DNA of 64,000 nucleotides from Triglochin maritima (GCA_963682175.1 OY821777.1:15892001-15956000), one strand, 5' to 3'. Counted from the stretch's first letter, positions 36,101-48,984 are shown. Numbers and translations: made by a program. Notes: generated from the letters alone by a model not told the origin.

Positions 36101-38578
36101 AGACTTACATGCTAAGAAGGCAACTTCTAGAACTTCAAGTGTCTACCGTCATTGACATATGTAGTTGATTACCAGTAAAATATTTTAATATTTTATCAGG
36201 TTAAATGAAAAGATTCGTAAGTACAGGAATAAGCCTACTTAGGAGCCAAGTGATGTTTTTGTAATATAGCAATATAGGTACATGTTTTTAGTAATAAATG
36301 CCTCTTTGACTAGACTCCAAACTACCCTTCTAGTTCATTTCACAAGAATTAAAATGCCAATGGTCATGATCTCTTGGTTCAAACTTCGACGAGTATGAAA
36401 CCTTGACAATCAGACCAGTTGTAGAGACAAACTCCAAGAATGTAGAGAATAGTAAAAACAGAGTCATTACAAATGACAACACACCATTTTATAATTAAAA
36501 TGAAAGAGAATCTCCCCCAAGTGTAAGGGTGTGCAAAGGCAGAGTTCTGAGGTGCAGGGAGATCAAGGGAAGATGTAGTACTTTGTAAGGTTTAAACTTA
36601 AAATAATCATAGGATCATCTGAACTAACTACTATGTACCAAGTACCAGAATTGAGCAATGTCAGCTAAAGCTCAATCAAGAATGTGTAAAGAAGCTGATA
36701 CTGTACTTATGATTGGTTCATGTTCTTAACCATTTGAATAGATTTATCTTCTGCAGGAGGAAACTAGTTACCCTTTCATGGAGAAGAAATTTAACATGAC
36801 GATGTCAGCACACAAGACATAAATTCATGCATACGTAGAGATTTTGATGAAAGGAGATGTGCAAAATACCTTCCTTTTCTTCAAAACAAGGTTCAATGTG
36901 TCTTCAAGCTGTCGTTTCTTGTGCTTCCTAGCCTTGTCTAGAGCACCATCTGCCTCTGTATGCAAACAAGTCTCCTAGCATGTTAGTTAATTCAAGGGTG
37001 AAAAACTTTTCAGAGTTCTTCATCAAACAACAAAAGAGAAATTTGAAGCAGCAAGCTTTTTCACATAAATCAACACACCAAGTACTTCTAAAATAAATAA
37101 CTCCAGTTATATTTACACCTTGAGATTTTTACACTACAGTGAAAAAAGAAGTTAGCTGTTCAAGATTTAAGCAGAAGTGACTAAATCCTTGGAATATTTT
37201 ACCATTTACGAGTCACTAACCAAATATGATAGTAGTAGCATTAATTTGCAGTGATCTTCATGATTCATATCTCTATATCTGAGTGAAACAAAATTTGTTT
37301 TGTTTTTCATAATATGTACTATCTTTACAAAAGATTGTTGACTGGCAACCTTACCATGTGTAACTAAAGAAAATAAAATTTCACTTGATTTTTCCATATT
37401 TTAGCTCTTCCTTTTATAAAAATGTTGTCAAAAAATTTGTACACCATAAATAATTATAGACCAGGAATAAGAAATTTCAAAATTCATTTTATGTAAAATA
37501 ACCAAAAGGAAGTAACTTACTCATAACTTGCAACTTTTCAATCTGCTCCTTCAATGATTCAGGATCTTTCTTTAGAATGCCAACTTCTCTTACCTTCTTC
37601 CTTTCCTTTTTGTTCTGTTAAAGAAAAACCTTGATTAAGAAACACACCAACCTCCTTTATACCACTAAGTCAACTAACTTTACACAGTAAGAACTTGAGT
37701 GTTTCAGCATGGAAGACCATCCTAGTTAAATCTTCAAATGTACTTAACACCAGAAACAAATATAATTAAAACAAACAAGATAACACGATTCTATATCATT
37801 CTATACTGTCAAATCGTTCCTAATTCACCAAACACCAAGTAAAAAAGCTTACAAAGTGCTTGTGTAGTTTACAAAGTATTTGCACCGAGCACATAATACG
37901 TAAACAAGGTTATGTGCATGGTAAGTGTGACTTGTCTCTACAGTTCAAACTCAGATAGTACGCCGCATATTATCTTAATGATGAAAATCAATAAACAATG
38001 CACGTGATACCGCAGGAGACTTGTTGGTGTAATACCCAATTTATCGGTGCCATACAAATAACTCATGAACCAAACACATAGTTCGTAAAACAAGTAATGT
38101 ATGACATAGATCTTATCAGAACCATTCAAATAACTATTTTACTAGAAAACAGTACCAACTTTTTGGATTTTTGTGATGCTATATCTCATCTTACAGTTTC
38201 TTGGTGTCCATAAGCAACAACAACACTTATCAACACATAACATATAAAAGATTCATCAGTACCATAGATTAATGACTATTCTACTAAAGAAATAGCATGT
38301 CAAACAAGGCCATGCGTAATTTTCTCATCCGTCAATTTCTGTGAGTCCAAAAGCAATTATCAACAATGATCTTAATTTAAGCCATTTCCCCAACACAAAA
38401 ACCGACACTTGTTTCCTAACAATTCCTAATCTTTCCACCGAAACTCCCCAATCGAGTCGTAATCAACCAAAAACGCAGGATCAGGGGAAAAACTCACCCT
38501 CTTGAGCTCCTTCTTGCGTAGCTCCTTCCGGTACGCGTCGGTGGGGTTCATCACCTTCCCACCCTTGGTCGTCTTCAT
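33199..38578 (-). CDS. WBP11-like proline-rich pre-mRNA splicing factor
   Basis: Nine exons on the minus strand: 38578-38498, 37614-37521, 36955-36870, 35768-35719, 35639-35570, 35487-35406, 35308-34944, 34691-34161, 33426-33199. All junctions are GT-AG, phases agree and the sum is exactly 529 codons (528 residues). The N-terminus [20 protein letters not shown] is the WBP11 N-terminal domain (to about residue 90, highly basic, [19 protein letters not shown]). The middle (160-455) is rich in PPPPPP runs and PPGM motifs that bind WW domains; the C-terminus ends [19 protein letters not shown], conserved in plant homologues. In animals WBP11 binds PQBP1 and works in the spliceosome in the nucleus; the plant role is inferred by homology. 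A telo-box in the 5' leader fits a housekeeping gene. No defects are visible. Confidence 0.9.
33856..34074. repeat. Three tandem repeats of about 70-78 bp in the last intron of the WBP11-like gene
   Basis: Units 33856-33933, 33934-34002 and 34003-34074 each begin CCAGT(C/T)GTAA and contain CTACTAATTGGTCTCTATAA or a close variant. Confidence 0.85.
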
Positions 38579-38700
38579 CTTCGTTCCCGGTCCTCTTCTA
38601 TCTCCTGAGCTCGTTCCCCTTTTCCTCGATCGAAACCCTAACGGAAAGAGGGGGTTCGAAAAGGGGTTTCGTCGACAATCGGAAGGATGATAACCAAGGT
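38579..38700 (-). promoter_or_regulatory. 5' leader/promoter of the WBP11-like gene with telo-box
   Basis: AAACCCTAA (telo-box) lies at 38633-38641, about 55 bases upstream of the ATG. Telo-boxes are frequent in leaders of plant housekeeping and translation-related genes. No TATA box seen. One isolated GGTCGACCG at 38700 lies outside any recognised repeat. Confidence 0.5.
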
Positions 38701-39099
38701 CGACCGGGTTTCGGCGTCGTGGGCCTTAAACGGGTTTCTAAGCGGATTAGTGGACGAGTTAATGGGCCTTTAAACGGATCCAGACCCATAAGAAAGAGAG
38801 ATGCAGGATATACCTGGACCGTTCTTATTTAGTGAGGAAATTTTCGGAGGAGCGTTGCTGGGCCCAATTTTAAATTAATATGGGATTAAAATTAATATTT
38901 TACCTGATCATCTTCATTAATCGAGTAAGCATACAACTTTACTTCTTTTATTTCTTGTGTGTGTGTGTTCTCTCCGGTAATTAAAGTAATAAACAGGCAC
39001 CTACTGGTTTAAATGCACACACTACACTCTTATTCCATTCATGCATGCCAAATCACCAATCAAGGGCATTCACGTCCGTCTTTTGACGTTTGAGATTAG

Positions 39100-40345
39100 A
39101 CAATAATATTAGAAAAATTAGGACGGTAAGTGGATATTCGAATATCTGAAAATCTGTCTGTGTCTGTATTCGAATTTGAACATTCGATCTGAGAAAAATA
39201 TTTGTAACACCGTATCCGTATTGGCTCCGTAAAGTTGTGGAGCGGATATGATTATTGGTACATCCGATCAATCTAATATCCGATCCGGGATCGAATATCC
39301 GTAGTACAACATCCGTATTCGTATTCGTGATCTTATATAACATATATAATTATATATATAGTTATTCTTTAAATTAATGAAATATATAAGTTAGGTATTT
39401 TTTCTGTAAATCACCCAAGTATATAAACTATCTCGAATTCCTAACCCTAAACACAAAACTCCATCCCATTCTTGCTAGCTGTCGCAACCCGTACAACCCC
39501 TCATGTCGTTGTTTGCTCTCCTGTCGTTCCCTCCTCTCGTCCTCCGTCTTTGTGAGTTCCATCTCCCATTCTCCATTTTTTGTTTAATGATTGTTATTTT
39601 TATGTTTGCTTGGTACTTATCGTTTTTGAGTGTTCGGATGTGGTTTGTTGATGGGTTGTGGTTAGTAGTTGGTTCTATGGTTCATTTATTTATTTACCAC
39701 AGATTCTTCGTTTTTCAGCATGGAAGAATGTGTTTCTGCTCCAATTGCCAATGGTCATCTCAGTCAAAGTTCCAGTCCAGCTAATGTTGTCGATCCAATG
39801 ATTCCAAACATCGGTGATACACATGTTGAGACTAACAAAGGGTCTTCCGTTGATGATGTTGGACAGTCTAATAGTGGTGGTGCAAAGCGTCATTTTATTT
39901 TGAAGTGTGGTTGCATTTTGAAAGAGTAGGCAGTGGTTCTGATTTGAAGGTCGTATGCAATTAAGCAGGGATCATTCTTCATATTTTGTTATGATGTTAA
40001 AACTTAGAACATTGTTAGTTTGTTACATGGATTTGTGTTATTGTTTATGATTATATCTTAGGTGTAAAAACAATTTTTAGGCAGATTTCCACATGGATTA
40101 GGATATTTGGGGATCATATTAGTTCACAAATTTCAGAACGGATATCCGAATCGGATACAGATTTTTAATACAAATATTTATCTCCGGATACGGATAATAT
40201 CCGTATTTGACGGATTCTAAAATGGATATTCAATTTAATATCCGTCCGAATACAAACCCGGATACGGATGTAACATTTATTCCGCGGTTACGGATATGGA
40301 TATCGGTAGATCCGGTCCGTATCCGCTCCGTTAACACCCATAAGA
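39100..40345 (+). mobile_element. Non-autonomous hAT-like element with N-terminal transposase remnant
   Basis: Both flanks (39110-39340 and 40120-40345) are packed with GGATAnCGG/TATCCG words, a pattern of hAT subterminal repeats, and the right end reads GGTCCG...GTTAACACCCA. Between them, 39720-39926 encodes MEECVSAPIANGHLSQSS...GGAKR, resembling the region before the BED zinc finger in plant hAT proteins. Exact ends and a duplication were not found. Confidence 0.4.
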
Positions 40346-40699
40346 AAATAGTAAATGGAGAATTTTCAGGGACAGATTTGTAGATAGGGGTTATGTGCAT
40401 TTTGCCAATATAATAATGGAAATCTTCCAAAGATAGGGTGCAAACTTTTACCAATCATCATTCACTAGTTTCCATGCATGGATTGGAACAACCTCAACCT
40501 TTCATCTCTCTCTGTCATTCATCTCGTATATAGGCATGTAAACGGGTCTGATACTGGTCGAGTATGCCCGTACCCTCCCAAATGAACGGGTACGGGTATA
40601 TACATGACCCAATATTGGTCGCCCCGCACCCGCTTGCTTGGCAAGTACGGGGCGGGTAAATGAGCAACCTATTAAAAATATCCTGTAAAAGTCAAAAAA

Positions 40700-40850
40700 A
40701 ATCCCACAAATACAAAACAAATGTCTTAACAAACACAAACAATGTCTAACAATCACAAATAAATGTCTAACAAACTAACACAAAGGTCTAACAAACACAA
40801 ATAAATGTCTAGCAAACACACACAAAAATGTCAAACAAACATTTGTACAA
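40700..40850. repeat. Short degenerate tandem repeats (AAATGTCTAACAAACACAA)
   Basis: Five or six copies of a word of about 20-28 bp (aatgtctaacaaacacaaat and variants) lie between the hAT end and its coding region; likely subterminal repeats of that transposon. Confidence 0.6.
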
Positions 40851-42504
40851 GTTTAAATTCTTCTATTACAAGTTTTAAAATAGTGGACTAACTTCTACTC
40901 ATCCTCCTCAACATCATCATCATTAATTAAAATTGAATCCACCTCAAGTTCTCCATCATCCATGTCATTAATTGTGCCCAAAGTTGTTTTACCAAATGCT
41001 TTATCTACAAAAAAATGGAAAAGAGAAATTAATAAAAATAAAATGACTTGCCACATAAATAGATACACATGTAAGTTACCAAAGAATTTACCACTAAAAG
41101 ACTTCCTTATCCAATCTTGGGAATATATAAAAGCTTCAACGGTATTTGCATGCATGGAGCTTCTGATGAATCAATCACTCAACCGCCAGTGCTAAAAGCA
41201 AACTCTGATGCAACTGTTGATATCAGAATAGCCAAAAAATCACGTGTCATGTGACTAACTAAAGGATACTTAGGAGCATTCATCTTCCACCATCCAAGAA
41301 TGTCAAATCTTTCAACCATAGGATGCACACCTTCATCCAAGTACATGTTAAAATCACACTTGAACGGTTGATTTGTTGATTTATTAGCAAGAAACTCCTA
41401 CAACTCACTTAGTCCACTGACTAATTCAAAAGTTTCTTTGCCAAAGCTTGTACCTCTACTCAAAGAAGTTCCACTACTACTTCCACTTTATAAACTTCCT
41501 ACTCCACTTTCACAATTGTAGACAGTTACATTCATTCCTCCAAACCTGAGACGATACTCATTGAAAATCTCTTGCAAACTAGTTCCAGTACCATCTACCT
41601 TCTCCTTTCCAACTTTGTCACCATAAATTTTGTTCAGGTAAAATCAGACTGTTTCAACTAATTTGTATTGAGGATCGAAGATCGAGGCAATACACAAAAC
41701 CCATTTACAACTATCTCAGTACTTGTCGAACTTTTCCATAATTTTCCACAATTTGACACACAAAAGCAACATCACTACTGCACATATTCATCAATTTAAT
41801 CTTCATTGCACATAAATAGGGTAAAAAAATAATTTGCCAATGGATACATGGTGACAGAAAAAACATTAGTAACTTCATGAAAAAGTTGTAGGTAGTACAC
41901 ACAACCTTTGTATTTTTCCCACTCTTGTTCAGAAGGTTCATGAGTGTAAGAACTATCTATACATGTCATACGACTAAAAGTATTTTTAAACTGCAAAGGT
42001 TTTTGAAGCATATGGAAAGTAGAGTTCCACCTGGTTGGCACATTTAACACCAGTGACCTATTTAGAGCTTTTACTTAATTTGCCGCTTCTAAAAAAGTTT
42101 CCCTTCTAAGTGTAGATGACTTCACATATTTAACACTATCACGGACCTTTGCTATTACTCATGCAATGACTTAAATCTCATCTTGGACAACCAGGTTAAC
42201 GATATGGGTTGAACATCTGACATGAAATAATAACCCATTTTGTAGAACATCTCCTAAACCAAACTTTGGAACCAGATCTCTTACAAGGGCATTATTTGTT
42301 GCACAATTATCTAAGACATGACACATTACATTCTTGTTGATGTTCCACTTGTACAACTTTCTCTAAAATATTCTTAGAAAGAGCAATCGTTGTATGTTTG
42401 CCTTTAACTACAACAAAATTCAGTATTCTCTTTTGTAAAGTCCAATCATCATCAACAAAATGCGCCGTACTACACATAGACCCCTTATTTTGATATTAGG
42501 TTCA

Positions 42505-44182
42505 TGTAAGTTGATCGGTCACTAATCTAGAGGGGGTGAATAGATTATCTCCTAATTTTCTTAAACAATTGCACAATTAAAGTAGTAAGAGAAAGAATGC
42601 AAACCACAAGATGACTCCGGGGATTTATAGAGGTTCGATCACACCACCGTGATCTAGTCCTCTCCTCAAGTTCCGATCGATCCTCCGATCCCACTTGAGA
42701 GTTCACTATTATCTTCATTCCGGGTCGAAGATAAATCCTCTTACAATCGGAGCCTTGCGAACACCCTCGCCTTGCTCGGATCTCCTCTCACAACCTGAAA
42801 GGGTGCTTCCTCGAAGCTTTACAACACAATGGAAATTGAATGTGGTTGTTGAACACTAACTTGAATGCACTCAAGGATTGGAATTAAGCTTGGAGTGAAT
42901 TTAATGGAAGTATGAGAGTTGGTGGAGCTTTGAAGGCTTGAAGATTGAGAGCACAAGAGTAGGATTCATTTTTGGCAAGTGAGGTAGTGAATGTGTCTCT
43001 TAAGTGAAGCTTATATAGCCTTCAAAACAAATAGAGTCGTTATTGTAAGTTGGTGAGAATTGGATCAATAGGAAACAAGATGTGACTTAAGCTCGGGCCG
43101 AATTCGGGACGAATTCGGTCGACCGGGACACCAACGGTCGTCCGACCATAAATGGGTTAATTGGTCTGATTGAAGAACTCGGTAGACCAACTATAGGTTG
43201 GATAACCGGTCACCAACTTCCAGTAACTTTTTCCTAATATCGGCTAATTAAATTCGGTTGACCGAGAAGACTTCGGTGCACCGTTCCAATTGGACAGGAA
43301 AGAATTGTTGTGACTTGTTGACCTTGTTCGGTAGACCGTGGCAAGACCGGTTGACTGATACATGTGTGGGTTTTCTGCTGACATTGCCTGGGAAATTGGT
43401 TTATCGATAATGGTCGAAATATTACGTGGAAAAATAGTCGTTATGTTTTGATTGACAACAAGACTTCGATAATCCGAAGAGTGATCGGTAGACCGGTATG
43501 GATGTTTCAAAGATTGTGGCTAAACGACAAAAGATAAGTCTGTTGGAGTTAGTTTGTGCCACGTGGGCCAATAAGATGAAGTCATTTAGACTAAAAGACA
43601 CAAGTGATGTTCGGATGACCGATACTCCTTCGGTACACCGAATAGAGATATCCAGAGAAATTTTGAAGCTACTGGGGATAAGGAAACAGTTGACCGGATA
43701 GAGGTCGGTAATCCGACACAAAGATTCCAGGGAGATCAAGTGTTTACTGACGCTAAGGAGACGGTTGACCGGGTAGGGTTCGGTACACCGAAACAAGAAT
43801 TCCATGAGATCAATTGGTTACTAACTCAAAGAAAATGGTTCACCGAGAGACACTCGGTCATCCGTTGGGAACAAGTTTGGTAGACCGAGAGTAAAACGGT
43901 CGACCGACAAAGACGGGTTTATCCTTTGTGCATCAAATGTACATTTGATCCTATAACTCAAATAAATGGAAAATTACATATGAAGTCCTTGAGCTTTGAT
44001 TACAAGTCTTGAGCCTTGATATTGAAGTTGATTAGTCACTTGGTTTGATCATCTACATTGTTAGGAATACACAATATCTATGCAATTTGACAATATGATG
44101 TGTGTGATGTTGTAATTGAAGTTATGCATAATATTAGTTTGTTAATCATCAAAATTAAGATTAAATGACCAAAAAGTCAACA
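42505..44182 (-). repeat. Family B solo LTR inserted in the hAT element
   Basis: On the minus strand it starts TGTTGACTTTTTGGTC at 44182 and ends ATCAACTTACA at 42505. A perfect GTTCA duplication lies at 42500-42504 and 44183-44187. TATA-like TATATAA on the minus strand at 43011-43018. U5 side carries GACCTCTATAAA-type sequence shared with the 15600-15650 part of the first family B copy. Confidence 0.85.
43113..43905. promoter_or_regulatory. Paired dyad array with 9-bp spacers in family B LTR
   Basis: About twenty sites of the form CGGTnnACCG or one change away. At least nine pairs have a spacer of exactly 9 bp (for example CGGTTGACCG-agaagactt-CGGTGCACCG; CGGTTGACCG-ggtagggtt-CGGTACACCG). 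The two central bases vary (CG, TG, GC, AG, AC, TC) while the arms are kept. The array ends about 95 bp from the TATA box on the promoter side. Confidence 0.85.
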
Positions 44183-44468
44183 GTTCACATATCACTTGTC
44201 AAACTAATAGGCAATTGAAGCCCATGTAAATGCTTGTACAATTTATCATTTTATTCCATGAAAATTTCCACACAAACTTTCTTTATTGTTGTGCGAGAAA
44301 CCATTCTGAATTCAGGTCAAAGACGACTAACAAACTTTTGAAAGCCTACATGATCCACAATTGAGAATGGGTACTCATGCAACATAATCATTAGGACAAG
44401 ATCCTTCCTACTAGTCATCTGATCAAACTTGTGATACTTAACATCTACAGCTCCATCTAAGCTCTTTT

Positions 44469-45115
44469 TGTTAAGACCTACACCCTAATTGGGGAGCTAA
44501 ACCTGATTAGAGGGGTTTGACTTTGGGGAGGTATGGGAAAGCATGGTGGAGACATGGTAGGGGTGTTGGAGGAGTGGTTGAAGCATGGGTTCCCATGCTT
44601 GGTTATGTGGGTGTGTGTGTTTAAAGAGAAAACACACATTCACTTCCTCATTCCTCTTCCTCTTTTTCATTCCTTTCAACTCCATCATCTCCTTTTCCAT
44701 CCTTCACCTTCTTTTCTCCCTTCAAGGTGCGGACCGGAGGTAGCTATTAGAGCTCTGGCGAATGGCGGTAGCAATGAGCGTGGAGGCGTAGCCGGCTAAA
44801 GCTAAGCGTGAGGAGGAGAATGCGCAGGCGGTTGCTGACCAGAGCGAACTCCGACGAGCATTGGTATGCCAAGTTCGTTTAGTTGCTCACACAAGACGTG
44901 TGAGGGTTTTGGCTCGTCGTCGGAGGTCGACGCCCTCACCGGCAACGAGAGGCGGCGAGATATCGCCCAGGCATTGCCTAGTGTGGCCAGGCAATTGCCA
45001 TGGAATGGTCGACCTAGGCTTGTTGGCGGTCGACCAGTTGTAGTGTAATTCTTTGACTTTGCCCAGTACCGATCGAACGATACCTAAGACGGTCGACATA
45101 TGTCTGTCACTTTCG
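44469..45115 (+). repeat. Truncated family D LTR (plus strand)
   Basis: Starts TGTTAAGACCTACACCC, like the reverse complement of the family D LTR end at 28924, followed by the same ATTAG..GGGGTTTG, GCGAACTCCG and GGAGGTCGACGCC region and a short dyad cluster (45008-45100: ATGGTCGACC, CGGTCGACCA, CGATCGAACG). Homology fades after about 45115. Confidence 0.6.
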
Positions 45116-45539
45116 TTGACCTGCGTTCATAAAATCGTGTCAACATATGTCATTGATTATATCTTCTGCTACACATGTTCATATGATTACATGTCATATT
45201 TAATATCCATCCTTCTATCCATGTCATTTTCGCTGACTTGTTACTTAAATGGTTTTATCATTTGTCACCGTTTATAACTCTAATATACATGCTTTAACTT
45301 ACTATAACTTCATATACTTTATCATATGCTTTAACTTACTTTAATACACACTTTTAATAAAAATAAACTTATTATTTAATTTTCCCAGCCACTTTGTGAG
45401 AGCCTGAACTTGTAAATAAAAACAATGTTCTGAGAGTCTATGACTAACAAAACTGCAAGATACAATCACCTCTCAAACTTACAAACCAAATACAATCATC
45501 AAATATACACATATTCATAGTAATCACCATAGAATTTGC

Positions 45540-46490
45540 AGAGGCAATGTTGTCCTTTTCAGATGGAGCTTTCTTCATCATCAGTATTAGTAAAATCAAG
45601 TACAAGTAGGTCTCATTCAAATTATTTGCACCAACGAAAAAAGGATACTAGAGCAGCTTGACGCTTCAGTTCTTCAATGTCAAAACCCCAGCAACTAAGA
45701 GCTCTTTTGTACTCTTGTCGTGCATTAAATAAATATTTAGTTAATTATTTGAAAGAGAAATTCAAGGAGTACCATTTTATACAGTATTGTGATCAGGAAC
45801 ATGCAACAGCTATGTGAAAATGAACTTAATTCAGAATTGGTAAATCAAATATTGTCTTTTACAAAACCATGCAATTATATGATGAGAGAACAATAAGTTG
45901 GGATTTGCAACTAACAAAATTGCAATCTTGTAAATGAGTTAGTGACATCATGGATTAAATGAGTTATCCTACATATGTAGCCATGGGATTTGGCTTGCAT
46001 CTACAATGAGGTTGTTTCCTCTGCCTTGCATCTACATATGTAGTTCCAGGTTCAAACAGACTTTCTCCCAGCCAGCATCTCCTTGTGCTCAAGCTTGTCT
46101 TGCTCTTTTTCCTGGATTAAAATAAAAATGTCACTGAAGGTACACACACATCAAAATCTTGTTGTAGGATGGCTCATAGCTTCCATGTTTTAGCTCCATC
46201 TTGAGGAGGTAGAATTTCCAAGATTGTCCTACATATGTAATCATGGGATCTGACTTGCTTGAGAACTGATGTTTCAAGAGCTTGTGTACAGTGGGCCTCC
46301 TTGAAGGATCTTTCACCAAGCATACAACAATCATTTGCTTAAATGTCTACGAAGAGAATACAATTTATAAGGAAGAATGATTCCTTGTAAAAATGTAATG
46401 AGCACTTGATTCTAATACCTTGGAAAACTTCATATCTCTTTCGTAGTTGAGGGTTGGTGGTGCATTTTGCAAGATCATAAGCAAAACCTA
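45540..46490 (-). pseudogene. Captured fragments of a STE20-like serine/threonine kinase gene
   Basis: Minus-strand pieces in gene order: VLLMILQNAPPTLNYERDMKFSK (46487-46419, exact 23-codon exon with intact splice sites), a 72-bp intron, FKQMIVVCLVKDPSRRPTVHKLLKHQF (46346-46260, kinase subdomain XI), a frameshifted TILEILPPQDGAKTW stretch, EKEQDKLEHKEML (about 46110-46070), and EYKRALSCWGFDIEELKRQAALVS (about 45720-45645). These match the end of the catalytic domain and the region after it in plant BLUS1-like STE20 kinases. The start of the kinase is absent. Retained introns show DNA-level copying. It is flanked by transposon sequence on both sides, so capture by an element is possible. Confidence 0.65.
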
Positions 46491-46799
46491 CAAAGACACA
46501 ATCTAGATCATAAGCAAAAGCTTGTTGTAGGAGGGTACGGACCTTGATTCTGTATGTTTACCTTGTAGTTGCAAGACGAAGAAAATCCATGACTTAAGGA
46601 GCAAATCTACAACAACCTGAGTCCGGACTCCGGAGAGACGTGGAGAAGACCGGAGAGGCGTGGGACGAGAGGAGAGTATAGAGGGAGAGGGAGTGTGGAC
46701 CGTGGAGGCAGCAGCAGGAAGAGGAAGAGGGAGTGGAGGCGGCGGGTGAAGTGTGTTGTTGGTTTCCTCTCATGTGGGTTGTGGTTGTATGGTTAGATT

Positions 46800-46987
46800 A
46801 GTTTTTTTTATTAGTAATATATATACCAGATCCAGATTGGTTCTAGTGGCTAGAACTGGAAGTCCGGAACCAAATCGGAACTGGGTCGGTTCTGAAATGG
46901 AATATCCAGATCTGACCCATATCCGTTTATCCTGGTTTGGTTCCAGTTTGGTACTACTGGTTCCGGATACCCGCTGCCACCCCTAAT
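46800..46987. mobile_element. hAT-like element end
   Basis: CGGATACCCGCTGCCACCCCTA ends at about 46986 (reverse complement TAGGGGTGGCAGCGGGT), a hAT-type terminus, preceded by CCGGAACC/GGTTCC words. The other end was not located; it may be the element that carries the kinase fragments. Confidence 0.4.
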
Positions 46988-46989
46988 TG

Positions 46990-48935
46990 GAAGAGCATAG
47001 CAAACCCTAACTCTACAATGTGCCTATGCTTTCTCTCCACAACTCCATTTTGTTGTGGAGTGTGTGGACAAGAAAACTGATGCACAATTCCATATTGTTG
47101 CAGATACGATGTAACAGATTGATCGGTAAACTCACCACACTATCTGTTTGAAAAACCTTAACTTTTGCATTAAATATCTTCTAAACCATTGTATGAAACA
47201 CAACAAGCCAATGGTAAAAATCTGATTTGATCTTTAATGGATAAAACCATGTGAATCTTGTACAGTCATCTACAAAGATAACATAGTATTGAAACTTCTG
47301 AACAGAAACAATTGTTGATTTCCCCACATATCATAGTATATCCTTTCTAGAGGAACATCAGACCTTCTGTGTTCATGAATAAAGGGAAGACGACTACTTT
47401 TACTCATAAAACAACAAGAACAAAAGGTTACATCAATATTTGTCATTTAAATGAGCTAATGTTATTGAAGAGTTTGAATAATACTTGCATGAGGGTGACC
47501 TAGACGCTTGTGCCAAGTATCTCCAGTAGTAGCTTTGAATCTATTTGATAAATGAGCAGCATGATGAGGCTTGTCTAGAACATACAAGTCACATTTCCTA
47601 ACTCCTGAAGCCAGAAGTTTGTTGGTCTGCAATTCCACAATGTAGAAGTAATTTTGCACAAACACAAAGTGACAAGGATAATTTTTAGTTAGCTGAGAAA
47701 CATATAACATATTTTTAGACATAGAGGGCACCACTAATACGTCTTTAAGTTGAATTGGATGCTTTCCAATGATAAATCCATTTCCCATGTGTGAAATAGG
47801 CAAATACTCTCCATTTCCCACCATAATATACTCAAAATTATTATAACAAACTAAATTCTTGAGTATATCTGGATCATTCACCACATGATCAGATGTTCCT
47901 GAATCAATAAGCCACTCTAAATTTTCTTGATTGTTAACTGCCATGTTTGCAAATGATCTGGGAAGCTTAGTAGTTATAGTTATTATTGTATCTGTGCTAG
48001 CACCTTAGAGCATTACGACCATGCTTTAAAGTAATTTGACACGTCACTGTCTTATATCCACCCTGATTTGCAACAAGATCTCCAGACTGGTTTCTTAGAA
48101 TCATAGCATTCTGAACTCCAAGTTCGACTGAGTTATTTCCATTACTGCCTTGACTAGCTGAGTTCTGAGATGGTTGAGAGAATCCCCTTCCTTCAAAAGA
48201 AACATTATTATTCCCTGACTTCTTATTGTTCTTCTTGTCATTTCTTTGATTACAGAAAGTCATGGTTGTGGTGATTGAGAGATCTCTCCTACTTACCTTC
48301 CTCAACTCATGACCTTTCAAAAGAGGAATCAAATCTGAATACGATGGAATTGGGGGTTTCAACATAGAAGTAGTGTAACTCTCATAATCTGGACCCAACC
48401 CATTCAACAAATAGAATACCTTATCTTGATATGTTACAGGTTTTCCAATCCAGTGTAACTAATCACAAATCATCTTAAACGTTCTCAAATAATCCTCTAA
48501 TTGTTTATCATCCTTACTTAAGAATCGAAGTTGAGAAAGTAATTCACATTCTCTAGCTTGAGATCCTTGAGAAAAGTGATTGGTTAGAGCGGTCCATACC
48601 TCGACAGTAGATCCAAGGCCAACGATTATCCCAAGCACTTCTTCGGAAAGAGTGCTCGTAATCCATGCTTTCACCAAGAAATCAGTCTTAATCCATGATT
48701 CATGATCTAGATTTGAGATCTTGTCTCCGTTAAAACCAACTACCTCCTTCTCCGGTGAAGTCTTTATTCCGTTGATGAAGCTGACCAATCCATTGCTTCC
48801 GATTAGGGCTTTGATTTGAGTCTCCCAATACAAGAAATTCGACTTCGTGAGGCGAATCGAAACAAAATTCGTCACATTCAGATTGACTGGGCAAGGATAC
48901 TTCACAACTGCTCCAGTACCTGATGGGGTTGCCAT
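46990..48935 (-). pseudogene. Copia gag-protease-integrase remnant (family F, minus strand)
   Basis: From the right on the minus strand: gag beginning MATPSGTGAVVKYP (ATG at 48935), through LTKSNFLYWETQIKALI and SQARECELLSQL to a stop near 48459; second gag part 48410-47997 with a damaged zinc knuckle (CQITLKHGRNALRC, where a Cys and a His are changed); protease LEWLIDSGTSDHVV (about 47915) and pre-integrase TWHKRLGHPHAS (about 47500) in 47944-47462; integrase end TPQQNGVVERKHRHIVE at about 47090-46995. It stops at 46990 against a hAT terminus; RT and RNase H are missing. Confidence 0.85.
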
Positions 48936-48961
48936 TGCAGGATCTTGAGAGAACTCTTCTC

Positions 48962-48973
48962 GCTCTGATACCA
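48962..48973 (-). other. Primer-binding site (initiator tRNA-Met) of family F
   Basis: TGGTATCAGAGC on the minus strand. A longer open frame starts inside this site (MVSEREEF), but translation more likely starts at 48935. Confidence 0.75.
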
Positions 48974-48984
48974 TAAAAAACTAA

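Larger units (their letters stand above)
40533..44468 (-). mobile_element. hAT (RICESLEEPER-type) transposon, dead, split by a family B LTR
   Basis: The left end TAGGCATGTAAACGGGT at 40533 resembles hAT termini. Minus-strand coding pieces: C-terminal dimerisation region (41300-40895: YPLVSHMTRDFLAILISTVASE, then TVEAFIYSQDWIRKS), the RWNSTFHML/PSEQEWEKYKG region (42050-41796), the LDNCATNNALVRDL/LLFHVRCSTHIVNL region (42356-42171), and N-terminal DDE-proximal sequence at 44460-44188 (HEYPFSIVDHVGFQKFV). A family B LTR (42505-44182) interrupts it with a perfect GTTCA duplication. Stops and frameshifts occur throughout. Its right end is lost at 44469 where family D sequence begins. Confidence 0.8.

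Noticed and set aside
38697..38706. Single GGTCGACCG near the WBP11-like gene start as a regulatory site
   Set aside because: It is one copy, not paired, with no array around it; chance or a relic cannot be excluded.
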